From Treponema sp. (GTDB lineage: Bacteria > Spirochaetota > Spirochaetia > Treponematales > Treponemataceae), in contig JAEDCT010000038.1 of the NCBI GenBank assembly GCA_016294035.1, positions 1-12,264 of the forward strand: a DNA stretch of 12,264 nucleotides, read 5' to 3'. Shown here in pieces: positions 1 through 8,364 of the stretch; position 1 is the first letter of the stretch; every line of letters begins with the position of its first letter. Made by a program: the position numbers and the translations under genes. A model generated the notes under the pieces. The model did no database searches. It worked only from the letters and a program-made list of their open reading frames with translations, and was not told the DNA's origin.

Positions 1-660
1 GGAAAAGTTGACTGGGCTTGCCATGCAAACGATGCCCGCTCTTCAATTGCAGATACACTTGCTTTAAGTGAAGCCGTAGAAGAAGCAATTTCCTTCTATA
101 ACAAACACCCTAAAGAAACTTTGATTCTTGTAACTGCAGACCACGAAACAGGTGGACTTACAATCGGTTATGCTGGTACAGACTACAACTTGTTCTTCCG
201 CACATTGGACAGCCAGAAAATTTCTTATGCTAAGTTTGATTCAGACTATGTTGCAGCTTACAAGAAAAACGGCACAAGTTTTGAAGCTGTTATGAAAGAT
301 GTAGAAAAACTTTTTGGCCTTAAACTTCCAGGAAGCAATGGCAGCGATAAAAATGGTGGACTTGTTCTTACAGATTACGAACTTGGCCGCATTAAAACAG
401 CTTACGAAAAAACAATTAAAAATGATAAAACCCGTAACCAGATGGAATACGACATTTACGGAACTTATGAACCACTTACAATCACAATTACTCACGTGCT
501 CAATGCAAAAAGTGGTCTCGGATGGACTAGCAACAGCCACACAGGACTTCCAGTTCCAGTATTTGCCCTTGGTGCAGGTCAGGACGAATTCAAAGGCTTT
601 TACGACAACACAGAAATCTACAAAAAAATGGCAAAACTTGTGAAGGTTGTAAAAGACTAA
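1..660 (+). CDS. phoA: Alkaline phosphatase, C-terminal part (cut by window edge)
   Basis: Open from base 1 to a TAA at 658-660, so the start and the catalytic serine lie outside the window. The visible 219 residues carry the metal-site signatures of the PhoA-type alkaline phosphatase family: GKVDWACHAND at residues 1-11 (Asp4 and His8, like the zinc Asp and His of E. coli PhoA), TADHETGG at 45-52 (Asp47-His48), and SNSHTGLPVPVFALG near 178-192, where His180 matches the third zinc histidine. These enzymes hydrolyse phosphate monoesters outside the cytoplasm to release inorganic phosphate. A stretch of about 60 residues between the second and third motifs is a family-specific insert. A strong hairpin terminator follows at 679-720. 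Its position in a phosphate-related region fits a phosphate-starvation role, but its promoter is not visible. The family call is firm; the substrate and export signal cannot be judged from this half. Confidence 0.93.
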   Translation, partial: GKVDWACHANDARSSIADTLALSEAVEEAISFYNKHPKETLILVTADHETGGLTIGYAGTDYNLFFRTLDSQKISYAKFDSDYVAAYKKNGTSFEAVMKDVEKLFGLKLPGSNGSDKNGGLVLTDYELGRIKTAYEKTIKNDKTRNQMEYDIYGTYEPLTITITHVLNAKSGLGWTSNSHTGLPVPVFALGAGQDEFKGFYDNTEIYKKMAKLVKVVKD

Positions 661-678
661 TCAGCAAAAACACTTATG

Positions 679-720
679 GTTAAGATAAAAAGCTTATTGT
701 TTTTTATCTTAACTTTTTTT
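679..720 (+). terminator. Rho-independent terminator after alkaline phosphatase
   Basis: A perfect 13-bp stem (679-691 pairs with 701-713, arm GTTAAGATAAAAA) with a 9-nt loop is followed by seven T at 714-720. It begins 18 bases after the phosphatase stop codon. The stem is AT-rich, with only two G-C pairs, but is long and perfect and has a proper T-tract. It separates the phosphatase from the ppk-pfk unit, which must therefore have its own promoter between about 721 and 930; no convincing -35/-10 pair was seen there. Confidence 0.8.
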
Positions 721-750
721 CGAAAAAACGTCGGCGACATTGAATTGAAA

Positions 751-936
751 ATGCGCAAAGGGCATATCGAAGGAGTCTGTAGAGGAAAATGTAATGCAAA
801 ACTAACCTCTAATTACAACCAGATTCTGCATAACATGGAACGAATGAGCAACAGATGTGTAAACCTGGCAGATACAAAAAAAAATCCAATTGAAAAAATT
901 CTTCTGGAAGAAAAATTGAGTGAGGTAAAAATATGA
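751..936 (+). pseudogene. Relic of a PhoU-like / Na-Pi cotransporter C-terminus, translationally coupled to ppk
   Basis: The frame is open from an ATG at 676, but that start lies in the phosphatase terminator and has no ribosome binding site; the in-frame ATG at 751 is the first sensible one (61 aa). Residues from there read MRKGHIEGVCRGKCNAKL, followed by NQILHNMERMSNRCVNLAD. This follows the pattern of the last helix pair of PhoU domains (H-I-x-R-x-x-x-G-x-C ... L-L-x-x-x-E-R-x-x-D/N-x-x-x-N-I-A), which also form the soluble tail of NptA-type Na/Pi cotransporters such as the one at 4170-5828. The rest of such a gene is missing, because the phosphatase and its terminator lie directly upstream. 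The TGA at 934-936 overlaps the ppk ATG at 933 (ATGA), so it may still be translated and set up ppk translation. It is either a deletion remnant or a small functional PhoU-tail peptide. The homology is judged by eye. Confidence 0.55.
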
Positions 937-2993
937 GTTGCTATACAAACAGAGAACTTTCATGGATTGATTTTAATGAAAGAGTATTAAACGAAGCAGG
1001 AAATCCTAAAGTTCCGCTTGCCGAACGCCTGACATTTGCTTCGATATATCAATCCAACCTTGATGAATTTTTCATGGTCAGAGTTGGAACTCTTATGGTT
1101 CAAATGAGCAGCACTGAAGTTGTCAGAGAAAATAAAACAGGAATGACAAGCCGCGAGCAGGTTGAAGCCATTTTGAACAAGGTAAAGAAACTTGAAATCA
1201 AAAAGGCTGTCATCTATGAAAACCTAATGAAAGAGCTCGAAAATCATAATCTGAATCTTGTAAATTTCAATAAACTCACGGAATCGGATGCTAAGGCACT
1301 TGAATCTTTCTTTGATGCTGATATTGCTCCTTACCTAAGTCCAATCATTGTTGGAAAACAACAGCCTTTTCCATTCCTCGCAAACAAAGAACTTAATGCA
1401 ATTGTTCTCCTAAAAAACAAAAACGGAAAAAACAAAATGGGAATAGTTCCATGTTCAAATACTATTTTCCCTCGATTGATTTCAGTTCCATCAAAACCAG
1501 GAACATTCATGCTGTGCGAAGAACTTATCCTGCATTTTGTTTCAAAACTTTTTGGGAACTATTCAGTTGGTGAAAAATCAATTATAAGAATTACCCGTAA
1601 TGCAGACATTGAAGCCACAGATGTTTTAGATGAAGACCTGGACTACAGAAACATGATGGAACATCTTGTAAAGCAGCGAAAAAGAATGAGTCCAATTCGT
1701 CTTGAATTAAGCAGAGTAATCAATGACAAGGCAAAAAAAGAGTTGCTTGAAATCCTTGGAATTTCGGAACTGCACATGATAAATGTTGAAACACCACTGG
1801 ATCTGAAATTTGTATTTGAATTGCAGAATATCCTGAGAAATAAAAAGGAACTTTTTTACAAGCCACGAACTCCACGCAACTCCCCATTTGTTAATATAAA
1901 GAAAAAAATAATTCCTCAAATAGAATCATCTGACCTTCTCTTAAGCTATCCTTTTGAAAGCATGAAGCCGTTTCTGAACCTGTTGCAGGAAGCTGCAGAA
2001 GACAAGAATGTTGTTTCAATCAAAATGACTTTATATAGGGTTGCGGCAAAAAGCAAGATAATTGATTCACTAATTGAAGCCGCAGAAAACGGCAAAGAAG
2101 TTGTAGTAGTTGTTGAACTCAGAGCACGGTTTGATGAAGAAAACAACATTGAAATGTCTCATCGTCTGGAAGATGCAGGATGTAAAATAATCTATGGGCT
2201 TGAAAACTATAAAGTTCATTCTAAATTATGCCTCATAACCAGAAAAGTAAACAATTCATTATCTTACATTACACAAATTGGAACCGGAAACTACAACGAA
2301 AAAACATCAACCATGTACACAGACTTGAGCCTGATTACGGCAAACCAGGGAATTGGTAATGATGCGGCAAAAATATTCAAATTCCTTCTTCTGAATGAAC
2401 CTGTAGACAAAACCGATTACCTTCTTGTTGCACCACTTTGTCTTCAAAACAGAATCATTCAAATGATAGATGAACAAATTTCACTCGGTTCCAGCGGTTA
2501 CATCGGCATAAAAATCAATTCTCTGACAGACAAAATTCTTATAGACAAACTGATTGAAGCAAGCAGGGCTAAAGTAAAAATTCAATTGTGCATCCGGGGA
2601 ATATGCTGTCTTGTTCCCGGAATTCCAGAAACTACGGACAACATAGAAGTCATAAGTATTGTGGGTAGATATCTGGAGCACTCTAGAATTTATATTTTTG
2701 GAAATAATTTTGAAACACAGAAAATATATATCGCCTCTGCAGATTTTATGACACGAAACACAACCCGCAGGGTTGAAGTGGCCACTCCAGTTTACGATGC
2801 AAAAATTAAAAAAAGAATTCTTCACATTTTCAACACGGCGATGGCTGACAACGAAAAGGGAAAAATTCTGTGCAGTAATGGAGAATACACAGACAGAAAT
2901 ACTAGCAAAGAAGAAAAAGAAAAAATCAATTCACAGGAATTGTTCTATGAAGAAGCTTATAAAAAAATAACTAACTATAACGGAGGAATATGA
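933..2993 (+). CDS. ppk: Polyphosphate kinase 1
   Basis: A 686-aa protein of the usual PPK1 length. PPK1 reversibly transfers the gamma-phosphate of ATP onto long-chain polyphosphate, storing phosphate or regenerating ATP. The N-terminal domain shows the family opening NRELSWIDFNERVL (residues 6-19) and SNLDEFFMVRVGTL (about 41-54). The catalytic half has VHSKL with His429, the position of the autophosphorylated histidine (His435 in E. coli), then IGTGNYNEKTSTMYTDLSL, and EHSRIYIFGN with His583 (His592 in E. coli) leading into SADFMTRNTTRRVEVATPV. All key residues appear intact. The ATG at 933 overlaps the stop of the small upstream frame (ATGA) and has a GTGAGG-like ribosome binding site a few bases upstream. 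The gene ends in TGATG together with the phosphofructokinase gene, so the two are almost certainly one transcript. No Pho-box-like repeat was found in front of it. Confidence 0.97.
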   Translation: MSCYTNRELSWIDFNERVLNEAGNPKVPLAERLTFASIYQSNLDEFFMVRVGTLMVQMSSTEVVRENKTGMTSREQVEAILNKVKKLEIKKAVIYENLMKELENHNLNLVNFNKLTESDAKALESFFDADIAPYLSPIIVGKQQPFPFLANKELNAIVLLKNKNGKNKMGIVPCSNTIFPRLISVPSKPGTFMLCEELILHFVSKLFGNYSVGEKSIIRITRNADIEATDVLDEDLDYRNMMEHLVKQRKRMSPIRLELSRVINDKAKKELLEILGISELHMINVETPLDLKFVFELQNILRNKKELFYKPRTPRNSPFVNIKKKIIPQIESSDLLLSYPFESMKPFLNLLQEAAEDKNVVSIKMTLYRVAAKSKIIDSLIEAAENGKEVVVVVELRARFDEENNIEMSHRLEDAGCKIIYGLENYKVHSKLCLITRKVNNSLSYITQIGTGNYNEKTSTMYTDLSLITANQGIGNDAAKIFKFLLLNEPVDKTDYLLVAPLCLQNRIIQMIDEQISLGSSGYIGIKINSLTDKILIDKLIEASRAKVKIQLCIRGICCLVPGIPETTDNIEVISIVGRYLEHSRIYIFGNNFETQKIYIASADFMTRNTTRRVEVATPVYDAKIKKRILHIFNTAMADNEKGKILCSNGEYTDRNTSKEEKEKINSQELFYEEAYKKITNYNGGI
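2982..2986 (+). promoter_or_regulatory. Ribosome binding site deciding the pfk start
   Basis: GGAGG lies inside the 3' end of ppk. Two ATG codons follow back to back, at 2990 and 2993. Spacing to the first is only 3 nt and to the second 6 nt, so the second is preferred. It shares the A of the ppk TGA stop (TGATG), a classic arrangement for translational coupling. Confidence 0.75.
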
Positions 2994-4066
2994 TGAAAGA
3001 AAATTTAAGAATTGGAATTCTAACCAGCGGCGGTGACTGTCAGGCTTTGAACGCAGCCATGAGAGGAGTTGCTCTTGCTTTGTATGAAAAAAATAAGAAA
3101 ACAGAAATTATTGGTATCGAAAATGGTTTTGAAGGATTGATTAATGGAAATTGCAGAAACCTTAGCAAGGATGATTTTGAAAGCATTCTTTCAATGGGAG
3201 GAACAATTCTTGGTTCATCACGAATGCCATTTAAGCATATAAATGAGCCGGATGAAAACGGAACTGAAAAAATTCCTGCAATGATTAAAAATTACAAAAA
3301 GATGGGATTGGACTGTCTTGTTGTTCTTGGTGGAAATGGATCACAGAAAACCGCTAATTTACTCAGCATGAAAGGATTAAATATTGTGAGCCTTCCAAAG
3401 ACAATTGATAATGATGTTTTTGAAACAGACATGACCTTTGGATATGCCAGTGCTCTTGAAGTAGCATCCAAGACAATTGAAAACATTAAAACCACAGCAG
3501 CCAGCCACTCAAGAATTTTCATTGTTGAAATAATGGGCCATAAAACTGGACATCTCACTCTGAATGCAGGAATTGCAGGCGGTGCCGATGTAATATTAAT
3601 TCCAGAGATTCCTTTTGATACCATCGCAGTAGCAGAAAAAATCAATCAAAATGAAACCGAAGGAAAAAATTATTCAATCATTGCAATTGCCGAAGGAGCC
3701 AAAACGAAGCAAGATGCACTTCTGTCAAAAAAAGAATATAAAGCCAAAATGGGTAATATATCAATCTCATTTCATCTTGCTTCTCAACTTAGAATGCTAT
3801 GCAACAAAGATATAAGAATTTCCATTCCTGGACACATTCAAAGAGGCGGATCTCCAAGCACTCAAGATAAAATTCTTGCAAGCCAATTAGGTTCAGCTGC
3901 GGCACAATGCATTCTTAAGAAAAAGTTTGGAATAATGGTCTCTATTACAAATGATAAAATAATTCCAGTTGAGCTGAACAAGGTTGCAGGATTCACGAAA
4001 TATGTGGACGTTGAATCAGATACAATCAAACTGGCAAAAGCATTAGGAATCAGCTTTGGTGAATAA
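2993..4066 (+). CDS. pfkA: 6-phosphofructokinase with altered active-site motif
   Basis: A 357-aa PfkA-superfamily enzyme that phosphorylates fructose 6-phosphate to the 1,6-bisphosphate. Family motifs in order: TSGGDCQALNAAMRG near residues 11-25, GGTILGSSR, VVLGGNGSQ with Asn115, PKTIDND with Lys136, Thr137, Asp139 and Asp141, HSRIFIVEIMGHKTG with His183, and GHIQRGGSP near the C-terminus. The catalytic TIDND is intact. The residue after the Asn is Gly, not Asp, and Lys136 is present. In this superfamily the Gly/Lys combination goes with ATP-using group III enzymes, while Asp/Lys goes with PPi-using ones. So ATP is the likelier donor, but the usual Mg-binding Asp of GGDGS is Asn and the Arg of MGR is His, both unusual. 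The start at 2993 is chosen from ribosome binding site spacing; 2990 would add one Met. Co-transcribed with ppk, linking polyphosphate/ATP balance with glycolysis. Confidence 0.92.
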   Translation: MKENLRIGILTSGGDCQALNAAMRGVALALYEKNKKTEIIGIENGFEGLINGNCRNLSKDDFESILSMGGTILGSSRMPFKHINEPDENGTEKIPAMIKNYKKMGLDCLVVLGGNGSQKTANLLSMKGLNIVSLPKTIDNDVFETDMTFGYASALEVASKTIENIKTTAASHSRIFIVEIMGHKTGHLTLNAGIAGGADVILIPEIPFDTIAVAEKINQNETEGKNYSIIAIAEGAKTKQDALLSKKEYKAKMGNISISFHLASQLRMLCNKDIRISIPGHIQRGGSPSTQDKILASQLGSAAAQCILKKKFGIMVSITNDKIIPVELNKVAGFTKYVDVESDTIKLAKALGISFGE

Positions 4067-4169
4067 AAATTTCTACTGTAAGACTAGGATTCAATGACCA
4101 TGGACCTGTTCACATGAAAACTGTTTGCAGGAGTTGAGGGAAAGGAAATGAAAAAATATCTTTAGAAGT

Positions 4170-5828
4170 TTAACGAACCTGTACGATTCCAAAAATACAG
4201 GCACCAGCTTTTTCGATTTTTCGCACAAGATCAATATAGTTAAGCTCAGTTTTTACATCACCGCCGTTTTCAATTCGCTTTCGGGAAAAATGACGAAGTT
4301 CCCTGAGCTTGTCATCAATGCTTTGTTCCATGTATTGTGCACGCAATCGTTCTTCATCAGATATTCCCGTTGTAATATAAATACATACCTGTTCAAAGAA
4401 AAAACGAACCATTTCAAAATAATCTGAAATCTCCTTTGAACGCACAGGTTTTTCTGTATGGGTTGATGTTTCAAATGCAGCAAAAAATTTTACCATTGTA
4501 TGCATGATGGAGGTACATTCATCACTAAGATTTTCAAGACAGTCCGTAACCTGAATGAGTCTTGTAAAATGATAGCGATCCGTAGAATTTGCAGTTGGAA
4601 GTCTTGAACATTTTTGAAGGAAGTTTGTAATTGCCTCGTTCATTTCATCAACATAATTTTCCAGTTTGTTTACATATTCATTTTCTGTTCCAATACTTTT
4701 GCTATTTGTTATGGCATTTGTTATTGAATCAAACATTTCCATGACCTTTATGGACATTCTTACAATTTCTTTCTGTATCTGAAATGAATACAAATCTGCA
4801 CTGACATGAGAATAAGGAAGAATGGCTGGGAATTTATAATGTTCATTTTCCAAAGCTTTGTCGTCTCTAATTAGCCTGGTTGCAAGTAACGCTATCTGGT
4901 CAACAAAGGGAACAAAGAGTAAAGTCGCAGATATATTAAAAATTGTGTGAAGCATTGCTATGTGAGTCGTAATATTCTCAGATGGAATTCCAGGAACAAT
5001 AAAATCAACAACCGAAAGAAACGGGCGGAATACAATCAATGCAATCAAGGTTCCAGCCACATTAAATCCCACATGGACCATAGCTGTCCGGCGTGCATTT
5101 ACAGTTGCCCCAAAACTTGACATTACGGCATCTATCGTGGAACCAATGTTACTTCCCAGAACAATTGCCGCTGAAAGTTCCCATGTAAGCGTACCGTTTG
5201 CAGCCATGGTAAGTACAATTGCAGTCATTGCTGACGAAGAATGAATAAGAGCTGTAACAAGAGCTCCAATGAACACACCAAGAACAAGTCCAGCTGCTCC
5301 AATTGAATTAAATTTCTGGAGAAATGCAACAGAAGACGGGCCTAGGGAAAGAGTATCCTTAAGTAATCCAAGTCCCATGAAAAGCAATGCAAATCCCATA
5401 AAACAATCAGCAAAATTATGAATTCTAAACTGCTTGAAATATTTCAGGATATAACCAATTCCAAAAAGCGATATGGCAGAAGCAGAAATGGAAAATGAAA
5501 ATCCAAAAAAAGAAACAATCCATGCAGTAACTGTAGTACCAATATTTGCTCCAAAAATTACACCTATGGCCTGAGTAAGGGTCAGAATTTCTGCATTAAC
5601 AAAACTTACAACCATGACAGTTGTTGCACCCGATGACTGAATTATTGCCGTTACAGCAATACCAGTTATTACTGCTGCAAATCTATTGCCTGTTATTTTT
5701 TCCAGAAGTTTCTGAAGATTTCTTCCTGCTCCTTTTTGAATACCATTTGAAAGCATATTCATTCCAAAAAGAAGAAGACAAAGAGAACCAACAAAACCTA
5801 ATACCTGGCCAAAAATATCGAGAAGCAT
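4170..5828 (-). CDS. Na+/phosphate cotransporter with PhoU-like C-terminal domain
   Basis: A 552-aa NptA/YjbB-type (PF02690) transporter that imports, or in some bacteria exports, phosphate with sodium. Two inverted Na/Pi repeats are clear: the first has TAIIQSSGATTVM with QSS at 64-66 and GANIGTT at 93-99; the second has TALIHSSSAMTAIV with HSSS at 196-199 and GSNIGST at 225-231. The first 320 residues are strongly hydrophobic, with roughly eight to nine membrane segments. From about 345 to 545 the protein is hydrophilic and helical, like the PhoU-type tail of this family. The second repeat begins with His in place of the usual Gln of the QSSS motif. The start is well supported by GGAGG at 5839-5835 (minus strand), 6 nt before the ATG. 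A PhoB-box-like repeat lies 59-75 bp upstream of the start. The gene converges on pfk, with no clear terminator in the 103-bp gap. Confidence 0.94.
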   Translation of the reverse strand: MLLDIFGQVLGFVGSLCLLLFGMNMLSNGIQKGAGRNLQKLLEKITGNRFAAVITGIAVTAIIQSSGATTVMVVSFVNAEILTLTQAIGVIFGANIGTTVTAWIVSFFGFSFSISASAISLFGIGYILKYFKQFRIHNFADCFMGFALLFMGLGLLKDTLSLGPSSVAFLQKFNSIGAAGLVLGVFIGALVTALIHSSSAMTAIVLTMAANGTLTWELSAAIVLGSNIGSTIDAVMSSFGATVNARRTAMVHVGFNVAGTLIALIVFRPFLSVVDFIVPGIPSENITTHIAMLHTIFNISATLLFVPFVDQIALLATRLIRDDKALENEHYKFPAILPYSHVSADLYSFQIQKEIVRMSIKVMEMFDSITNAITNSKSIGTENEYVNKLENYVDEMNEAITNFLQKCSRLPTANSTDRYHFTRLIQVTDCLENLSDECTSIMHTMVKFFAAFETSTHTEKPVRSKEISDYFEMVRFFFEQVCIYITTGISDEERLRAQYMEQSIDDKLRELRHFSRKRIENGGDVKTELNYIDLVRKIEKAGACIFGIVQVR

Positions 5829-5864
5829 AGATTACCTCCAGTACATTAAGGGTAATAATTTAGA

Positions 5865-5903
5865 CTAATAATGAAAATGTAGATTATGTAAAATTTATGT
5901 AAA
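5865..5903 (-). promoter_or_regulatory. Predicted Pho box and promoter of the Na/Pi cotransporter
   Basis: On the minus strand, TTTACA at 5903-5898 and TTTACA at 5892-5887 are exact direct repeats with an 11-bp period (TTTACA-TAAAT-TTTACA). This matches the style of PhoP/PhoB binding sites made of TT-A/T/C-ACA repeats about 11 bp apart in Gram-positive bacteria. The repeat nearer the gene can serve as the -35 element, with TATTAG at 5870-5865 as -10 after a 16-bp spacer. A weaker third copy, TCTACA, sits at 5883-5878. The region is shared with the divergent YitT-family gene, so that gene could be affected too. Seen by eye; no motif scan was done. Confidence 0.6.
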
Positions 5904-5953
5904 ATTTCAAAAACATTTTTTTTCACGGAAAATAATACTCCACTGGTGAAATT

Positions 5954-6853
5954 ATGATGTTCCCTTGCCAATTTCAAATAAAAGTATTACATCTTATGAA
6001 TATGATAAAGAAAGAAATCAAACGCATTCTTCTGAATATTTTTGGTGCCATTCTAATGGCTGTAAATATTAACACCTTTGTTCACTCGGCAAATTTGATT
6101 CCAGGCGGCTTTAGTGGTGCTGCACTCTTAATCCAAAACATTTCCCAGAAATATTTCGGGCTAAAATTACCTTTTTCAATCCTGGTTTATATTTTTAATG
6201 TATTTCCAATTTACATTGGTTTCAGATACATAGGTAAAAAGTTCACTCTATATTCTATGATCATGATTATTATTTCTGGTTTACTAACTGATTTTATTCC
6301 AGGATTAAAAATTACAGATGATATTTTGCTGTGCTCAATTTTTGGCGGAATATGTAATGCAATTGCCATTAATTGCTGTCTTATGGCGGACAGTTCTTCC
6401 GGTGGAACAGATTTTATTTCAATTTATGTTTCTGAAAAAACCGGTAAATCAGCATGGAATTACATTATGGCCGGAAACTTCTGTATCCTGCTAATTGCCG
6501 GTATTCTGATTAACTGGAATGCCGCTTTATATTCCATCATCTTTCAGTATGCTTCAACTCAGATTCTTAATTTCTTATACAAACGATATGAAAAAATTAC
6601 TTTGCTGATTATTACCGATAAACCGAATGAAATTTACAAAATAATAAGAGAACAGACAAATCATGATGCCACGGTATTTAATGGCAAGGGATGCTATCGG
6701 GGAACTGAACATTCTATGCTTTATTCTGTTGTATCCGGATCAGAAAGCGGAAACCTTGAAAAACAAATTCGTCTGGCAGATCCAAATGCTTTTATAAATG
6801 TAATCCGCTCTAAATCCATTGTGGGAAGATTCTTTAAAAGGAATCTGGATTAA
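5954..6853 (+). CDS. YitT-family integral membrane protein (DUF161/DUF2179)
   Basis: A 299-aa protein of the usual YitT length. Residues about 20-215 form the hydrophobic DUF161 core with five to six membrane segments, including the typical NTFVHSANLIPGGFSG (about 37-52) and DSSSGGTDFIS (about 149-159). Residues about 220-295 form the soluble DUF2179 domain, with TLLIITDKPNEIYKIIRE and NAFINVIRSKSIVGRFF. The transport substrate of this family is not well established, so none is assigned. The start at 5954 has a weak GGTGA at 5945-5949; in-frame Met codons at 5996 and 6002 would remove a poorly conserved, non-helical N-terminus and are credible alternatives, though neither has a ribosome binding site. 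It is divergent from the Na/Pi cotransporter across a 125-bp gap carrying the predicted Pho box, so a link to phosphate control is possible but unproven. It converges on phoR. Confidence 0.88.
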   Translation: MMFPCQFQIKVLHLMNMIKKEIKRILLNIFGAILMAVNINTFVHSANLIPGGFSGAALLIQNISQKYFGLKLPFSILVYIFNVFPIYIGFRYIGKKFTLYSMIMIIISGLLTDFIPGLKITDDILLCSIFGGICNAIAINCCLMADSSSGGTDFISIYVSEKTGKSAWNYIMAGNFCILLIAGILINWNAALYSIIFQYASTQILNFLYKRYEKITLLIITDKPNEIYKIIREQTNHDATVFNGKGCYRGTEHSMLYSVVSGSESGNLEKQIRLADPNAFINVIRSKSIVGRFFKRNLD

Positions 6854-6983
6854 ATAACTTCAATAAAAGAACTTAAATAAAACAATCCCTTCAAAAAAAC
6901 TTCATGAGCTTTTCCGTGGCAGGATTCATCTCTTGTCATTTCGTGAACTGTTCGCAGATTCGTAAAGGAATTTTTAGTATACT

Positions 6984-8321
6984 TTATAAACCAAAAATCA
7001 CTGTGAATGTACTTCCATCACCTTCTCTGCTTTTAACAAAGATTGAAGCATTGTGATATTTTGCCGCATGTTTAACAATACTTAGCCCAAGCCCAGTCCC
7101 GCCAAGGACCTTGGATCTGCTTTTATCCACGCGGTAGAAGCGCTCAAATATTCTGTCTTTTTCATTCTCCGGTATGCCGATTCCATTATCCTGAACGGAA
7201 AGCACAACCCTGTGAGAATCATTGAGTGTCTCTATCTTAATACAGACAATTCCACCTTCCTTATTGTACTTAACTGCGTTGTCTATAAGATTGTAAATCA
7301 TCTCATAAATTACAGGACGAACTCCATTGATATAGCCGGAATCTCCGGAAATATTCATTGAAACATTTTTCTTTTCAGCCATAGGCATAATAATTTCCAT
7401 GGCATCTCTTGTAATTTCCCGCAGACTGATTATTTCTTTTTCCATTGAAATGGATTTCTCATCAAGTTTCGAAAGTTTTATGATGTCATTAACAAGAGCA
7501 ATCATTCTCTGGCTTTCATCAAAAATCGTTCCTGCAAAATCCCTTGTTGTCTGATCATCAGTTCCACCCTGCTTCAGTATTTCAGCAAATCCGCTTATAC
7601 TTGTAAGGGGAGTTTTTAATTCATGACTCACGTTGGCCGTGAATTGCTGACGAAGTTCTTCTCGCTGAGATTTTTCATAGTTTTCTTCTGCAATTCGTTT
7701 AGTAAAGGGCTTTAATTCTTCATAGACGTCAGAGTTTTCCGGATTTTCAAGATCAATTTTATTCAATGGTTCAATTATTTTTTTTGAAAGAAGACTGGCG
7801 GTTACTCCAGAAATAATCATTGCAATCACGAGCATGACAACAAGTACCTGGCTCATGCCGATAACAAGAACAACAACAGTATGCTGGTCGCACGAAATTC
7901 GAAGAACATCACCTGAGTCAAGCTGCTTTGCAAAGTACAAGGTTTTTTCCAGCATTGTGGAAGAATAGCGGCTTGATGTACTTACTCCAGATTCTTTTGC
8001 CTTGAGGAATTCGGTTCTGAAAGCATGATTTTCCATGGTAGAAGCATTTACCGTATTGTCAAAATAAACAGTTCCATCAGGATGGATAAGAGTAATTCGA
8101 TTCTGTGTTTTCAGTTTTTTTATGGCATCCAGATCATAAGATTCTTCGCTAAGATCATATCCTTCAAGAATAATGCTTTCTGTTTTCAATTCCTCAAATA
8201 TCTGCTTTTCAAAATATCCATACATATTTGTAATGAAAATAAAGGCACAGAGAAAATATACCAGAACCCCAACAAAAAAAGTTGAAAGAAATATTTTAAA
8301 AGTTAAAGATTTATTTTTCAT
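6984..8321 (-). CDS. phoR: PhoR-type sensor histidine kinase
   Basis: A 445-aa membrane histidine kinase, partner of the adjacent response regulator. Transmembrane segment 1 is at about 9-31 and segment 2 at about 149-175. Between them lies an extracytoplasmic PAS-like sensor domain (about 32-147) with the pattern of Firmicute-type PhoR: RITLIHPDGTVYFDN, MENHAFRTEF, SRYSSTMLEKTLYFAK and GDVLRIS. No cytoplasmic PAS domain is apparent, and the linker after segment 2 is a short HAMP-like stretch. The kinase core is complete: phospho-acceptor His233 in NVSHELKTPLTS, N-box Asn348 in NLIDNAVKY, DNGIGIP at 378-384 and GGTGLGLSIVK at 407-417. The open frame extends upstream to a GTG at 8390 inside phoB, but the ATG at 8321 is preferred: GGAAGGA precedes it at good distance, the transmembrane helix then starts properly, and 43 bp separate it from the phoB stop. 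Likely activated by phosphate shortage. Confidence 0.93.
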   Translation of the reverse strand: MKNKSLTFKIFLSTFFVGVLVYFLCAFIFITNMYGYFEKQIFEELKTESIILEGYDLSEESYDLDAIKKLKTQNRITLIHPDGTVYFDNTVNASTMENHAFRTEFLKAKESGVSTSSRYSSTMLEKTLYFAKQLDSGDVLRISCDQHTVVVLVIGMSQVLVVMLVIAMIISGVTASLLSKKIIEPLNKIDLENPENSDVYEELKPFTKRIAEENYEKSQREELRQQFTANVSHELKTPLTSISGFAEILKQGGTDDQTTRDFAGTIFDESQRMIALVNDIIKLSKLDEKSISMEKEIISLREITRDAMEIIMPMAEKKNVSMNISGDSGYINGVRPVIYEMIYNLIDNAVKYNKEGGIVCIKIETLNDSHRVVLSVQDNGIGIPENEKDRIFERFYRVDKSRSKVLGGTGLGLSIVKHAAKYHNASIFVKSREGDGSTFTVIFGL

Positions 8322-8364
8322 AAGTCCTTCCAGTTCTCTTAATTCCCAACCACTGACTGTTAAA

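Noticed and set aside
4067..4169. Possible terminator between convergent pfk and Na/Pi cotransporter genes, and a mini frame MKKYL after GGAAAGG near 4148.
   Set aside because: Only short interrupted inverted repeats (CCTG/CAGG, TTCA/TGAA) without a T-tract, and a five-codon frame is not evidence of a gene.
4253..4483. Various long antisense frames inside ppk, pfk, the transporter and the kinase.
   Set aside because: They are opposite-strand or shifted shadows of strongly recognised genes, with no family motifs or ribosome binding sites.
6854..6983. Gap between the converging YitT and phoR genes examined for a terminator.
   Set aside because: GCTCATGAAG followed by seven T is present on the minus strand, but no matching upstream arm forms a stem.
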